This document shows, piece by piece, positions 7,368-16,164 of a stretch of DNA of 34,073 bases. Origin of the DNA: a virus. The stretch covers positions 1 through 34,073 of IMG/VR virus record IMGVR_UViG_3300047334_000042; one strand, given 5' to 3'. A model generated the notes under the pieces. That model did not search any database. It saw only the letters and a program-made list of their open reading frames with translations, and was not told where the DNA came from. The translations under genes were made by a program, and so were the position numbers. Position 1 is the first letter of the stretch, and every line of letters starts with the position of its first letter.

Positions 7368-8687
7368 TTATGCCGTCGGGATGTCGGAGACTTGGACGTT
7401 AAAGAGAATGGACTCAAAGCCGCGACGGGGTGTGTAAATCACCGCCAGGCCATTGTAGACCCCATTCGGGTAGTCAGACTCATTGGTGAGCACATAAGCC
7501 GCGAACGGCACGGCGGTCACCGCCACTGGCGGCAACACCAGCCCGTAGGTCACGCCGCGATTCATCGTGCCTTGCGCGCGAGCTTGCAGGCGGTTGATGC
7601 CGTTCTGGTCGTAGTAGAGCGGCGCTTGCGGATTGTTGCTGCCGTTGATAATTTCGTTCGACAGATCCAAGTTCAGGTTGATCTGCACCCAATCGACAGA
7701 AAACCAGTAGTTGAACGGGTTGCCGTCCATCGTGGTGCCCCACAGCACCATTGTATTGCTGATCCCACCCTCAGCACCAGTGCCGACCCAATTTACGAAT
7801 GCGGCTTTCCACGTCGCAAACAGGGCTGCGTTACCCTTGGTCGGGTAGGGGGTCACGCCATACAGGAACGCAAACGCGTTTGGTGTGACCATGTTGGTCG
7901 TCGAAGGGTTGTAGTTGATTGTGACATACATAAAAGCAGCGGCGCTGAACTCGGTTGCCGGTATGCCAGGTGCCTCGATTACGGCATACACGCATTTCAT
8001 CAGATTGGTGAAGTTCGTGTATGCGCCCGGACCAGTATTTGTCGCTGTAACGAAGAAGTAAGTCATCGCCTCCGGGTTCTCGTAGCTGGCCAAGAACGAG
8101 AGGAACGAGGACGCGGCGGCCCACGCACGCGGGACAAGAAACGAGTAGATGGTTTGCGGGTTGGCCACGATGTAGGTGTTCAACGCCGTAATGGCGTCGA
8201 TGGTGTCGATGGCTCCCAGCTCGAGAACCAGCACGGACGCGGTTGTGCCTTGTGCAAACCACGTCGTCGCCATCGCCACCAGTTCAGCCGCTTCCTCCAC
8301 GGCCACGCTGCCGAAGATGGTCGCGGTGCCAGGGTTGCTTGCCAGCGGGTAGGTGAAGGCCGTTGTGGTTGTGATCGTTGCCAGAAACGTGCCGTTGTAG
8401 CCGGCCGGGGTAGCGCCGGTGATGGTTAGTGAGACGACCTCACCGATGGTGTAGCCGTGCGGCACGGTCGCGGTCGCGGTCACAACGCTACTGGCCCAAA
8501 CCAGATTGGACAGCGTCTTTGCCGTTGCCAGCAGCGGTGTGAGATCGGCGTATTGCGTGAGCAGCCCGGTGTTGCCGGCCCCTAGCGTAGTGCCGCCAAG
8601 CGAGATCAGCGCGCCCGTGCGCTGTAGGGTGCTCGCAGCCGGCGCGACGGTCTGGCTGACGGCAACTTGGACAATCGCGTTCGACAT
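7368..8687 (-). CDS. Contractile tail sheath protein (DUF3383-like)
   Basis: The 439-residue product starts at ATG 8687 with a strong GGGAGGG site five bases upstream. The opening (MSNAIVQVAVSQTVAPAAST, then TGALISLGGT and LTQYADLTPLL) and the body (SFLSFLASYENPEAMTYFFV, AFLYGVTPYPTKGNAAL, QARAQGTMNRGVTYGLVLPP) match DUF3383-type sheath proteins as I recall them. It forms the contracting outer layer of the tail. Residues about 62-130 hold an extra Ig-like module also found in the head protein at 18278-19126. The C-terminal part ends in the strand-rich region RRGFESILFNVQVSDIPTA. Only one cysteine was seen. Confidence 0.92.
   Translation of the reverse strand: MSNAIVQVAVSQTVAPAASTLQRTGALISLGGTTLGAGNTGLLTQYADLTPLLATAKTLSNLVWASSVVTATATVPHGYTIGEVVSLTITGATPAGYNGTFLATITTTTAFTYPLASNPGTATIFGSVAVEEAAELVAMATTWFAQGTTASVLVLELGAIDTIDAITALNTYIVANPQTIYSFLVPRAWAAASSFLSFLASYENPEAMTYFFVTATNTGPGAYTNFTNLMKCVYAVIEAPGIPATEFSAAAFMYVTINYNPSTTNMVTPNAFAFLYGVTPYPTKGNAALFATWKAAFVNWVGTGAEGGISNTMVLWGTTMDGNPFNYWFSVDWVQINLNLDLSNEIINGSNNPQAPLYYDQNGINRLQARAQGTMNRGVTYGLVLPPVAVTAVPFAAYVLTNESDYPNGVYNGLAVIYTPRRGFESILFNVQVSDIPTA
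8298..8504 (-). repeat. Ig-like module shared with head protein (sheath copy)
   Basis: Residues 62-130 of the sheath contain VVTATATVPHGYTIGEVVSL, then GATPAGYNGTFLATI, FTYPLASNPG and a closing G-x-V. The head protein has the same series of motifs (PHGY or AHGY, YNG, PLAS-x-PG) in the same order and spacing. It is a protein-level repeat, not a DNA-level copy. Confidence 0.75.
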
Positions 8688-8710
8688 GCAAGCCCTCCCT
8701 GGTTAGACGC

Positions 8711-9067
8711 TTAGCGGTAAGCCACGCTCAGCACTTGGCCGGTGCCGGGAACAACAGTGATACCGTTCTGGCACGGCCAGTCCACGGCATAGAGTCCGAC
8801 CGTGTTGGGGATCGTCATGATGGTATTGTTGGCTGTGACCGCGCCCACGGTCTTGCAATCATTGGCCGTGCCGGCTGTGGAGCCGGCCGTAATAACTGAA
8901 ATCTTCGCAAGGCGGCCGGCTGTGCCTTTGATCACCGTCGAGGTTGTCACGTTGTTATTCGACAGACTGGACGAGCCGGTGATGAGCGCGCCCGTCAGCG
9001 GGTCAACTTGTAGCGGCACGGCGCTGTTGCCGTTGTTTGCGACGTAGTTTAGCGGACCTTGGGCCAT
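8711..9067 (-). CDS. Small structural protein upstream of sheath, unknown function
   Basis: I chose the second of two consecutive ATGs (9067), since it lies five bases after AGGAGG while the first lies only two; the product has 118 residues. It is beta-rich: PLQVDPLTGALITGSSSLS, then STVIKGTAGRLAKISVITAG and NDCKTVGAVTANNTIMTIPN, ending GTGQVLSVAY. Similar V-I-K-x-x-x-G-R-L-x-x-(V/I)-x-V-x-x-x-G proteins occur in phage structural clusters and are usually listed as hypothetical or decoration-like. It lies between fibre cassette 2 and the sheath gene and has its own strong ribosome site. It has no signal peptide and two cysteines. Confidence 0.72.
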   Translation of the reverse strand: MAQGPLNYVANNGNSAVPLQVDPLTGALITGSSSLSNNNVTTSTVIKGTAGRLAKISVITAGSTAGTANDCKTVGAVTANNTIMTIPNTVGLYAVDWPCQNGITVVPGTGQVLSVAYR

Positions 9068-9128
9068 CATAGCCTCCTGTTAGTTAGAGATTGGAACCAG
9101 CAATCAACGGGTCGCTTACAGCAACCAA
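9068..9128. other. Short intergenic gap after fibre cassette 2
   Basis: These 61 bases hold the AGGAGG site of the downstream 118-residue gene. I see no inverted repeat with a U-run and no convincing promoter boxes. It marks the 3' border of the inserted fibre cassette. Confidence 0.4.
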
Positions 9129-12100
9129 TTACTCTATTTCCACAATAATCGGATCATCGCCCAGCGTCACTGTGACCGAAGCCCCGCTTGAGAACGTCTG
9201 TGTTGGGTTGCTGCCCGTGATTGGATCATAAACGTTGACTGCGGCAGCGGTCGGCAGGGTCACGGTGACGCTATGTGACCCGAGCGAAATCTCCTGGCCG
9301 GTTGCCGGATTCCATGACGTGCCGTCCTGCCAGAGCAGGAGGTCGTAGACACCGCCCGGTTGCTCCAGCAGGAGCGAATATGCGTCGGACGGCATCCCGC
9401 TCAGCGTGTAGGCCAACGTGCCGGGCACTTGCAACACGCCGCCAGCCGGGTTGCGCTCCAAAATCGTCGTCAAGTTTTGCAACGCTGTAGCGGCCACCTT
9501 TGGAATAACAGTAGACGTGCCGTTGTTCTGGAAGAGTCCAAAGTAGTTATTGAAATTGGTCGATGCCGGGATAACCGGCGGATAGTCTTGCAGGTTGTAG
9601 AGATAGGTCCGCGCGACGGTCTGTATCGGTGCGTCAAACAGGAACCGCAAATCGTAGCGGGCTTGCGTGGTCTGGTCGACACCCAGCGTATAGTTCGTCG
9701 GAATGGTGGACAGGCCGGCCTCAGTCACCCAGCCGGGCTTCGTATCCGCAAGCACTTCGTAGAGCAGGCAATAGGACAGCGTAGCAGCGGCCGACGACGT
9801 GTTGCTGGCGTAGCAGTGCCGATCGTCGATGTCGGCAAGAGGCCCGACCTGGAATCCATTCGAGTTGACGCCGACGCCCAGCGTGAACGTGGCGACAGGT
9901 AGCACCGTCGTAGGAAGTGTGGGGCAGAACACTCCGGGGACGCAATTCCCGTCGCTCTTGATGGCCGAGTAGAGCGCGGTCTGATACGCGACCGCGCCAG
10001 CGCCGCTCGCGATGCCGACTCCGTTGTAGCTGTCCGGCGACGGGCCGAGAATAACCTCGTTCTCGCCGCCAATCGCTTCCACTACTCCGGCAGTCACCGG
10101 ATCGACGTAGGTCGTCACCCACGACGCTTCGCTACCTGCGCCCGTCGGCGGGATATTGCAGAAGCAATAGGCTTGCATCTCCAGCACCTTGGCGATGGTC
10201 GCCGAGTAGGCGCTGATTTGCGCGGCCGTCTGGCCGGTCACACCGGCTTGCAATCGGACGTGTTTGATCCCCGTGTAGGCCAGCAGCGGGCCGTCCGTTG
10301 CGGCAATGCCTGATCCGTTCACACCGATACTGTCCACGAACGTCGAAGCCAGTTCGGCCTGTTGCTCGCCCTGCGTAGCGGGCGGCCAATCGCCCGCCTG
10401 GTTCGCGAGAGACGTAAACTCCGGGCTGATGGCCGGCAGCACCTGACTCCCGCCGACGTTGTTATAGGCCCCCGTTCCGAGAACCGTCGTGCCTGAGCCG
10501 GTAGCGATGTTCGTCACTGTCAGCGGCGCTGGCGATATGGAGTCCGTGTAGGCAACCGATTCCGTGCAGACGCCAGGCACTTGCAGCGCGAATTTAATCT
10601 GACCAAACCCCGCCGACGTGCCTTCGCGCTGCGATACGGCCCCCATCGGATTGCCGGCGATCAAGAGCTGATTGCTTTGCATGGCGTTTGCCATCTGACC
10701 TGTGACGGCCACGATACCGCTGGACGAGATCGGCGGCAGATCGACAGCTTGGACAGTGTAGTGCGTCACCTGCGGGCTGTTCGAGGCGGTCGGCGAGGTC
10801 TGCGTGAAAGTGATGACTTCGCCGAGAACGGGGGTGCCTTGCAGTTTGACGGTGCCGCACGTAGCCGAGACGGACAGATATGATCCGTTTATGGTCGGGT
10901 TGCCGACACACCCCGGCGCAGGCCCGCACTGAGGGTTAGGCGAGACGAATTTGTTGTCTATGTAGAACGCGGCGGTCTGGCCGCCAACAGGGCTGCCAGC
11001 AGCGTCACCTGTGCCGATCTTAAAGCCCTGGACGGAAGATCCGTCGCATACGTTACCGACGACGTGCGCGTATATGTTCGCGCCACCGACGACGTTGCAG
11101 TAGTTTCGCGAGAGGTAGTAGGTTCCAACGTCCCAGTAGGGACCGGAGACGCCGTTGTTCGCGGCGCCGCCACCCGATCCGTTACCGTTCGTGCCGCCGT
11201 TGTAAGCCAGCGGCGAGGACACCCCTAGCGAGTCTGTTATCGTAGCGGTGGCGACGCAGGCGAGATTGCCAGGGAGCCTCCACTCGAAAGCGTGCGTGTA
11301 GGTGGTCGCGTGCCCGGCATACCATGCGTAGGTTTGCAGCGACACGCCGTTCACCACGATAGGCGAGGCGTTCACCACCGCCGCCATGTTCGCCATGACG
11401 GAGCGCAGCGGATCGGCCGCCGCGATGTCGCCAGATGTCACGGTGTAGGTCGGATATGTCTGTACGGAAGCGCCCGCTGGCCGGGACAGGCTGAGCGCGA
11501 GCGTCAATTGTTGCCCGAGCTGCGGCGTGCCGGCAATGCCGATCGTGTAGCAGGTCGGCACGGTGCTGCTGTTGTTCGTGTAGTCCTGGAAGGTCGTGCC
11601 GTTGGCGGTGTACTGCGGCGGTGTGGAGTTCGTCCGCGCCGAGCGCAGTATGTCACCGCCGAGAATAGACGAGTTCGCGACGGTGCCGTTCAGAGTGCTC
11701 GGCTGCAATCCGAGCATGTCGTAGTATATGAACGACGAACCGTAAGTCGCGTAGCGAGATGCGTCCGTGAACACGTCCCACAGAACAGAGTAGCCGTTCG
11801 GCGCCGGCATACCGCCGACTTTGAGCGCGCCCAGCGCCGAGAACCAGCTCGTCTGCCCTATGCTGTGAACGACACCGCAGTCCTGACCCGTGAGGTAGTA
11901 GTGCGACGCGCCTACATTCTCACTATCTAAGTGGTCCATCGTCACGCCGCCGACGGCGACAACCGATCCGGTGCCGTTCGGGCCGCTCCAGATAGTGCCG
12001 TTGGCGTTTTCGCAGACTACGCCGTGGCCGCCGGTCGTGAGACCGGGGGTGTTGGTAGCAGCGACGTTGGAGTAGTTGCCATTCGTCGTTAGGTATCCAA

Positions 12101-12512
12101 CATAGGCGTTGTTCCCGATCATGTCGATCAGGTCGAACGGGTTCGCCAGCAGCGCCGTTGTGTCGGCGTTCAGGCTTGATGTCGGCCCGGTATTCGCCGT
12201 GATCATCTGCGCGGACGGAAAGAGGCGTAGCTGCGTCTCCCTGGCCTGCCCGACAGCGTCAGGCGTCGCCAAGTGGACAGGTCCGTCACCGAACAACACG
12301 GTGCCGTCGTTCGGCACTGTGATCGCGCCCGTCATGTCGCACTGAGAAACGGCCGTTCGGATATGGACGTAGCCGCCTATTCCGGGCGGAACGGCGGCGG
12401 TAAGCTGGTTGATGGCGGCCACGTCGGCCGGCGTGCCCGTGCAGCTATAGGTCGCGGCGCGCGCGTGGCCGCAACACAGCAGCGCCAGCAAGAGTGCGAG
12501 AATGCGCGTCAT
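9129..12512 (-). CDS. Exported tailspike-like protein with beta-helix and clan GH-A-like glycosidase domain
   Basis: The 1127-residue product starts at ATG 12512, overlapping the fibre gene stop (ATGA). Residues 1-20 form a signal peptide (MTRILALLLALLCCGHARA, cut at ARA). Residues 21-540 are beta-rich with repeated G-N and Y-N turns, like a beta-helix; 545-670 is another beta domain. Residues 720-975 look like a TIM-barrel glycosidase: IGGENEV with candidate acid/base Glu819, DDRHCY at 896-901, and GWVTEAG with candidate nucleophile Glu931. The 112-residue spacing suits clan GH-A enzymes. The end (about 1030-1127) resembles their C-terminal beta sandwich. The mature part has 18 cysteines. 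It probably cuts a host surface polysaccharide; the substrate is unknown. Confidence 0.8.
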   Translation of the reverse strand: MTRILALLLALLCCGHARAATYSCTGTPADVAAINQLTAAVPPGIGGYVHIRTAVSQCDMTGAITVPNDGTVLFGDGPVHLATPDAVGQARETQLRLFPSAQMITANTGPTSSLNADTTALLANPFDLIDMIGNNAYVGYLTTNGNYSNVAATNTPGLTTGGHGVVCENANGTIWSGPNGTGSVVAVGGVTMDHLDSENVGASHYYLTGQDCGVVHSIGQTSWFSALGALKVGGMPAPNGYSVLWDVFTDASRYATYGSSFIYYDMLGLQPSTLNGTVANSSILGGDILRSARTNSTPPQYTANGTTFQDYTNNSSTVPTCYTIGIAGTPQLGQQLTLALSLSRPAGASVQTYPTYTVTSGDIAAADPLRSVMANMAAVVNASPIVVNGVSLQTYAWYAGHATTYTHAFEWRLPGNLACVATATITDSLGVSSPLAYNGGTNGNGSGGGAANNGVSGPYWDVGTYYLSRNYCNVVGGANIYAHVVGNVCDGSSVQGFKIGTGDAAGSPVGGQTAAFYIDNKFVSPNPQCGPAPGCVGNPTINGSYLSVSATCGTVKLQGTPVLGEVITFTQTSPTASNSPQVTHYTVQAVDLPPISSSGIVAVTGQMANAMQSNQLLIAGNPMGAVSQREGTSAGFGQIKFALQVPGVCTESVAYTDSISPAPLTVTNIATGSGTTVLGTGAYNNVGGSQVLPAISPEFTSLANQAGDWPPATQGEQQAELASTFVDSIGVNGSGIAATDGPLLAYTGIKHVRLQAGVTGQTAAQISAYSATIAKVLEMQAYCFCNIPPTGAGSEASWVTTYVDPVTAGVVEAIGGENEVILGPSPDSYNGVGIASGAGAVAYQTALYSAIKSDGNCVPGVFCPTLPTTVLPVATFTLGVGVNSNGFQVGPLADIDDRHCYASNTSSAAATLSYCLLYEVLADTKPGWVTEAGLSTIPTNYTLGVDQTTQARYDLRFLFDAPIQTVARTYLYNLQDYPPVIPASTNFNNYFGLFQNNGTSTVIPKVAATALQNLTTILERNPAGGVLQVPGTLAYTLSGMPSDAYSLLLEQPGGVYDLLLWQDGTSWNPATGQEISLGSHSVTVTLPTAAAVNVYDPITGSNPTQTFSSGASVTVTLGDDPIIVEIE

Positions 12513-14029
12513 TTAATGACACGCACGTTGTAGGCCGAGGCGGTTGGAGTGCCTGCCACGTCGGCGCACACCTGCACCGTCACGGTGTTGCTGGAAGACA
12601 CGTAATCGCGCCCCCAATCGAAGCCGGCGCCGGGGTATGTAACGGGCGTTGCCGATACAACCATGCCAGTAGTCGCTCCGGTCACGGCGACTGTGCCGCT
12701 CGCGCAAGAGCCGAGCGTAAGAGAGCTTCCGCCTATGCTACCTGTTGTGCCGGTCAGCAACGGGGGATTGGTCGCAACGAAAGCTGTGGTCGCGATCTTG
12801 GTTGAGTTGTCACCCAGCGTCGGTGTCGGTGCGGTTGGTGTGCCAGTGAATGCAGGTGAGGCTAATGGTGCAGCTCCTGTAATACGTGAGTCGTTGCCGG
12901 CCGCCGCAGTCGATCCCGTCGTTCCAAGCTGCACATTCAAGTTGCCCGCGCTCAGCGCAAGCGCCGTGCCCGCGCTGACGGATATCCACGCCCCGTTCAC
13001 ATCTGTTCCCAAGAGTGACGCTGAAACCGGCGTATTCGGCACGAGGTTCGCGGTCGGCGTCCAGTTGCCGTTCGTGGTCGGCCGAAACATCTCGGTCCAG
13101 TTGCCGAGCAGCGTCACGCCCGCGCCAGCAGTCCCACCAGAGATCGTGTCGGTCCCGTTGTTGTAGGGGTAGACGGTGATCGTCGAGTTTACCATGCTGA
13201 CCACGATGGCCGGAATGCCCTGCGCGACTGCGGCCGGCAGACACACACCGCCTCCACCGCCGCCGGTTATCACCGTCAACTCGGCCGTAAGCTGGAAACA
13301 GGTCGCCTGATTAGTGCCTGCGGCTGTCTGCGCGAGCTGGCGCGCCGGGTAAGGGTCGAAAGCGTTCGTCGCGCACGCGATGATGTTGCTATTGCTGTCG
13401 GTGCCACCACACGGCAGATTCGGCGGCGACGTGACGACACCAGGTATCGTGGCGCTGGCCTGCCCGATCTGGTTTATCGAGCCGTAGAGCGCGTCGACGG
13501 CCGTGTATTCGGCCTGTGCCGCGATCAAGCCAGCGTTCACGGCGGCAAGGTCGGCAGCCATCTGGGTCGAAGCGTTGGCGATACTCGCGACGATAGCTGG
13601 CGACGGGAGGCCAATGTCGGTGGTCCGCTGCCAGCCCCCGGCCGTGTAGCGCACACACTCGTCTGCGTTAGCGTTCAGAAACATAGGAGGATCGCTGATA
13701 GACGACCCCGACGTCAGCGTGAGCGTCGTGATCGCGTAGGGTGCAAGCAAGCAGAACGGATCACCGTTCTTCGGGGTGGGCGGCAGCGCGACAGTCAGTA
13801 AGGCGAGTGTTCCAGTAATAGGCAAGTACTGGTTATAGACGCCAGTCTTCTCCGTGACGGTCGATCCGCTAGTCGGAGGTGACGCCGTGGTGGCGTATCC
13901 CGTGCTGCCGAAATTGACTATGGCTACACAGCCATTGCACACGGTCTGCGCCTTTGCTGCCTGGCCAAAGCCAAACCCCGCCAGGGCCAGCAAAACAAGC
14001 AGGAAAACAGCAAGCAAACTACGCCGCAC
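12509..14029 (-). CDS. Tail fibre-like protein with N-terminal signal peptide
   Basis: The 506-residue product starts at ATG 14029. Residues 1-28 are a classic signal peptide (MRRSLLAVFLLVLLALAGFG, cut near AKA-QT). Residues 150-210 form an Ala-rich helical segment. The region GGVCLPAAVAQ to ITVYPYNN (about 260-300) is a fibre module also seen in the genes at 14019 and 27334. TGAAPLASPAFTGTPTAPTP, then DNSTKIATTAFVA (about 395-430), is the phage tail-fibre repeat found in many host-recognition fibres. The mature protein has 10 cysteines. Fibre identity is clear; the signal peptide is odd for a virion protein. It is translationally coupled to the following glycosidase-like gene, so the two may work together. 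Confidence 0.82.
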   Translation of the reverse strand: MRRSLLAVFLLVLLALAGFGFGQAAKAQTVCNGCVAIVNFGSTGYATTASPPTSGSTVTEKTGVYNQYLPITGTLALLTVALPPTPKNGDPFCLLAPYAITTLTLTSGSSISDPPMFLNANADECVRYTAGGWQRTTDIGLPSPAIVASIANASTQMAADLAAVNAGLIAAQAEYTAVDALYGSINQIGQASATIPGVVTSPPNLPCGGTDSNSNIIACATNAFDPYPARQLAQTAAGTNQATCFQLTAELTVITGGGGGGVCLPAAVAQGIPAIVVSMVNSTITVYPYNNGTDTISGGTAGAGVTLLGNWTEMFRPTTNGNWTPTANLVPNTPVSASLLGTDVNGAWISVSAGTALALSAGNLNVQLGTTGSTAAAGNDSRITGAAPLASPAFTGTPTAPTPTLGDNSTKIATTAFVATNPPLLTGTTGSIGGSSLTLGSCASGTVAVTGATTGMVVSATPVTYPGAGFDWGRDYVSSSNTVTVQVCADVAGTPTASAYNVRVIK

Positions 14030-14525
14030 AGCTCACCCCGCTGCTGATACCAATCACGCGCTGATACGTCCCATAGGGCGCGTTTGGTGTGATTGGAATC
14101 GGTTGGTCTGTTGTAAAGCCCGGAAACGCGGACCCGGCGTATGGGTAGATATTGATTGTGTTGCCGGTCAGATTGACGACCAAGTGTTCAACCCCAAGCT
14201 CATTGATCCGGACACCTGTATTCGCCGCACCCGCAACAATAATTGTTGTCATTGCAACCAGCAGGTAAGCGGTGCCGGAGGTGCTGCCGACCGCCGTGAC
14301 GGTTGGGTCCAAGGAAGTAACCAGCAGCCCAGTTGTGATAGGGTTGTGCGCTGGTAGTGCGGCCTCCGCTACAGCCAGGGCGGAATCTGCTGCGGATAGC
14401 GCGGACGAAGCGTTTGTGGATGCGGTGTTGGCCGTATTCTGTGCGACAGCAGCAGCAGTCGCTACGACTGCAATCGCGGACAGCACGTCCTCGGCCGTAG
14501 CGGGTTGTCCGGCAGCGATGGTCAT
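14019..14525 (-). CDS. Short fibre-like protein without signal peptide
   Basis: I chose ATG 14525, which overlaps the upstream stop (ATGA) and has GGGAG nine bases ahead, over a GTG six bases earlier with poor spacing; this gives 168 residues. Residues 10-60 are Ala/Ser/Thr-rich and helical (AQNTANTASTNASSALSAAD), as in trimeric fibre stalks. The remainder is the beta module shared with two other fibre genes (HLVVNLTGNTINIYPYAGS). Lacking a signal peptide and having one cysteine, it differs from its exported neighbours. It could be the cytoplasmically assembled adaptor to which they attach; this is inference. It overlaps the next gene by 11 bases. Confidence 0.72.
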   Translation of the reverse strand: MTIAAGQPATAEDVLSAIAVVATAAAVAQNTANTASTNASSALSAADSALAVAEAALPAHNPITTGLLVTSLDPTVTAVGSTSGTAYLLVAMTTIIVAGAANTGVRINELGVEHLVVNLTGNTINIYPYAGSAFPGFTTDQPIPITPNAPYGTYQRVIGISSGVSCAA

Positions 14526-15652
14526 TGCCACAAGCTCCCGTCATCCCAGTTAAACTCGTCCCACACAGCGTTACCGCTTGGGAGTGGTGGGGTGGGCGGA
14601 ATCGGCGGCACCCAAATCGTCCCGGAATAGGTGAGGAACTCAATCGTCGGGATGGCCTTGAGAATAAGCTGACGTGCAATATCATTGACGCGCGTTTGGT
14701 AGTAATTGATTTCAAACTCAACCACTTTGCGTTGCGCCAGCACGCCTAGCTCGATCTGTAGCCGCTTCTCGTCGCGCATCACCGGCATATTCATTATGCC
14801 AAACGCGTCGGAGTCCAGCGTGTATTGGTTGACGTAGTCCAAGAAATCGAGCGCCTGATCATTACGCAGCCCATAGAATGTGATCTTGACGCGCTCGCAC
14901 ACTAGCTGCGTATGCGTCGTAGTGTAGCGATCAAACGTCGGAGCGGCCTGCAAAGCGTGTTGTGATTCAGGAATAACATGGATCGCAGCGTAGGGTGGGC
15001 TGATGTTGTCCGGCACAAGAAACGACGGATACAGCGGCACCACTTGCGTCTTGCGGTAGGGATACTGCGGCATCATCGGGTTCAATGCCAACCACAACGG
15101 CAGACTGTTGGACACCACTTGCAGACCGTTGAAGGACACCACATCGTCAATAATCTGTGTATTCATTGTTGGATACACAGCGTTGCCGACGTAGTGATAG
15201 AGTTGTGCCTGCTCGTAGAAGTTCCCGCGTTCCGCAAATGCAAAGCGCAACCCGTTGAAGGCGCCAAGATACATGATGTTCGGTGACACTTCATTAAGGT
15301 CTTGGATTTCGGACTCGGACGTGAAAGTCACACGGTTTACCGCGTAGCTTTCCTCCTCACTGACCTCGCTGACGCTGCTGTAGTGTAGGGAACCCGCTAC
15401 CGTTATCGTAGGCGCACCCACGCTGACGGTCGGTGTGCTGGCCAGCAGCGCGTTACCAAAACCCATCGCACCGATCAGCGCTTGGTAGCTTACCAATTCA
15501 GCGCGCACCCAAAAGACAAACCCGTCCAGCGGTAGCACGAGCCTGACATACTTGGTGAAAGTAACCGTCTGCTGTGCGTCAATGGTCTCCAAGCCAGCGC
15601 GTAGGGTGCTGCCAAGCTGGGATTCACCAGTAACGGATTCAGCAATCGTCAC
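14522..15652 (-). CDS. Virion structural protein of unknown function with Pro/Trp-rich tail
   Basis: The 376-residue product starts at GTG 15652, overlapping the upstream stop (GTGA). The main body alternates strands and aromatic residues (TFTKYVRLVLPLDGFVFWVR, RVKITFYGLRNDQALDFLDY, ELGVLAQRKVVEFEINYYQT) and looks like a globular structural protein. The last 30 residues are a Pro linker (VPPIPPTPPLPSG) followed by a Trp/Asp peptide (AVWDEFNWDDGSLWQ). I do not recognise a named family. Its position among connector genes, before the fibre cassette, suggests a neck or tail-completion part or a fibre attachment protein. The Trp-rich end would suit a docking peptide. Confidence 0.72.
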   Translation of the reverse strand: MTIAESVTGESQLGSTLRAGLETIDAQQTVTFTKYVRLVLPLDGFVFWVRAELVSYQALIGAMGFGNALLASTPTVSVGAPTITVAGSLHYSSVSEVSEEESYAVNRVTFTSESEIQDLNEVSPNIMYLGAFNGLRFAFAERGNFYEQAQLYHYVGNAVYPTMNTQIIDDVVSFNGLQVVSNSLPLWLALNPMMPQYPYRKTQVVPLYPSFLVPDNISPPYAAIHVIPESQHALQAAPTFDRYTTTHTQLVCERVKITFYGLRNDQALDFLDYVNQYTLDSDAFGIMNMPVMRDEKRLQIELGVLAQRKVVEFEINYYQTRVNDIARQLILKAIPTIEFLTYSGTIWVPPIPPTPPLPSGNAVWDEFNWDDGSLWQ

Positions 15653-16164
15653 TTTTTATCAGACCATGCAACAAAGCTGGATTGATAAAGTCCCGTATCA
15701 ATAAAGGACGGGCGCGGAGCCCCGCGCTTCTGCTTCATCCGGTGATTGACACCTAGGAGTGAGGCCCTAGTCGGGATGCCGGGATAACCCAGCGCATCCA
15801 TGCCGCGCATGGATAGGAACTGTTTAAAGCTGGCCTGTAGCGTGGACAGCGACCCGGCTAGTGGATCGACCAGCGGACCACCCATTGCGTGTGTCTCAAA
15901 CGCTTGCGCAAAACCCTCGGCAAAGCTGGCCGCAAGCTGCTTCTCATGGAGCTCGTAGTAGATTTCCATAATGTGGTATTTGTTCTCAAGCCAGACCGCC
16001 ACGTCGCCTGTTGAGACGCTGCGGCCAACTTTACGTTTCCGCTTCTTCCTAGCTTGACGCAGCTTGCCGGGTTTCACCTTGCGCGGCTTGGCCTCGGGGG
16101 TCTCATACTGCGTGTATGGAATGTCATAAACCCCAAGATGCAGGACAATCACGTCAAGCCCCAT
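15649..16164 (-). CDS. Probable tail-completion / neck protein
   Basis: The frame is open from 16257, but ATG 16164 is the likelier start, giving 171 residues; GTG 16152 overlaps the upstream stop as GTGA with GGGG six bases ahead and is equally possible. After about 20 residues comes a very basic stretch (PRKVKPGKLRQARKKRKRKV), then helices (WLENKYHIMEIYYELHEKQL) and a C-terminal region RPSFIDTGLYQSSFVAW. The last motif is found in small proteins of the head-tail junction in related phages, where similar proteins act in tail completion. The Lys/Arg stretch could contact DNA or the negatively charged connector. The identification is tentative. Confidence 0.65.
   Translation of the reverse strand: MGLDVIVLHLGVYDIPYTQYETPEAKPRKVKPGKLRQARKKRKRKVGRSVSTGDVAVWLENKYHIMEIYYELHEKQLAASFAEGFAQAFETHAMGGPLVDPLAGSLSTLQASFKQFLSMRGMDALGYPGIPTRASLLGVNHRMKQKRGAPRPSFIDTGLYQSSFVAWSDKK

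Noticed and set aside
7353-8429. Plus-strand open frame of 358 codons
   Set aside because: It lies antisense to the well-supported sheath gene, is Arg/His/Val-rich with no domain pattern, and is the kind of shadow that GC-rich genes produce.
9071-9128. Possible promoter upstream of the 118-residue gene
   Set aside because: TTGATT and nearby AT-rich boxes do not have correct spacing; not above chance.
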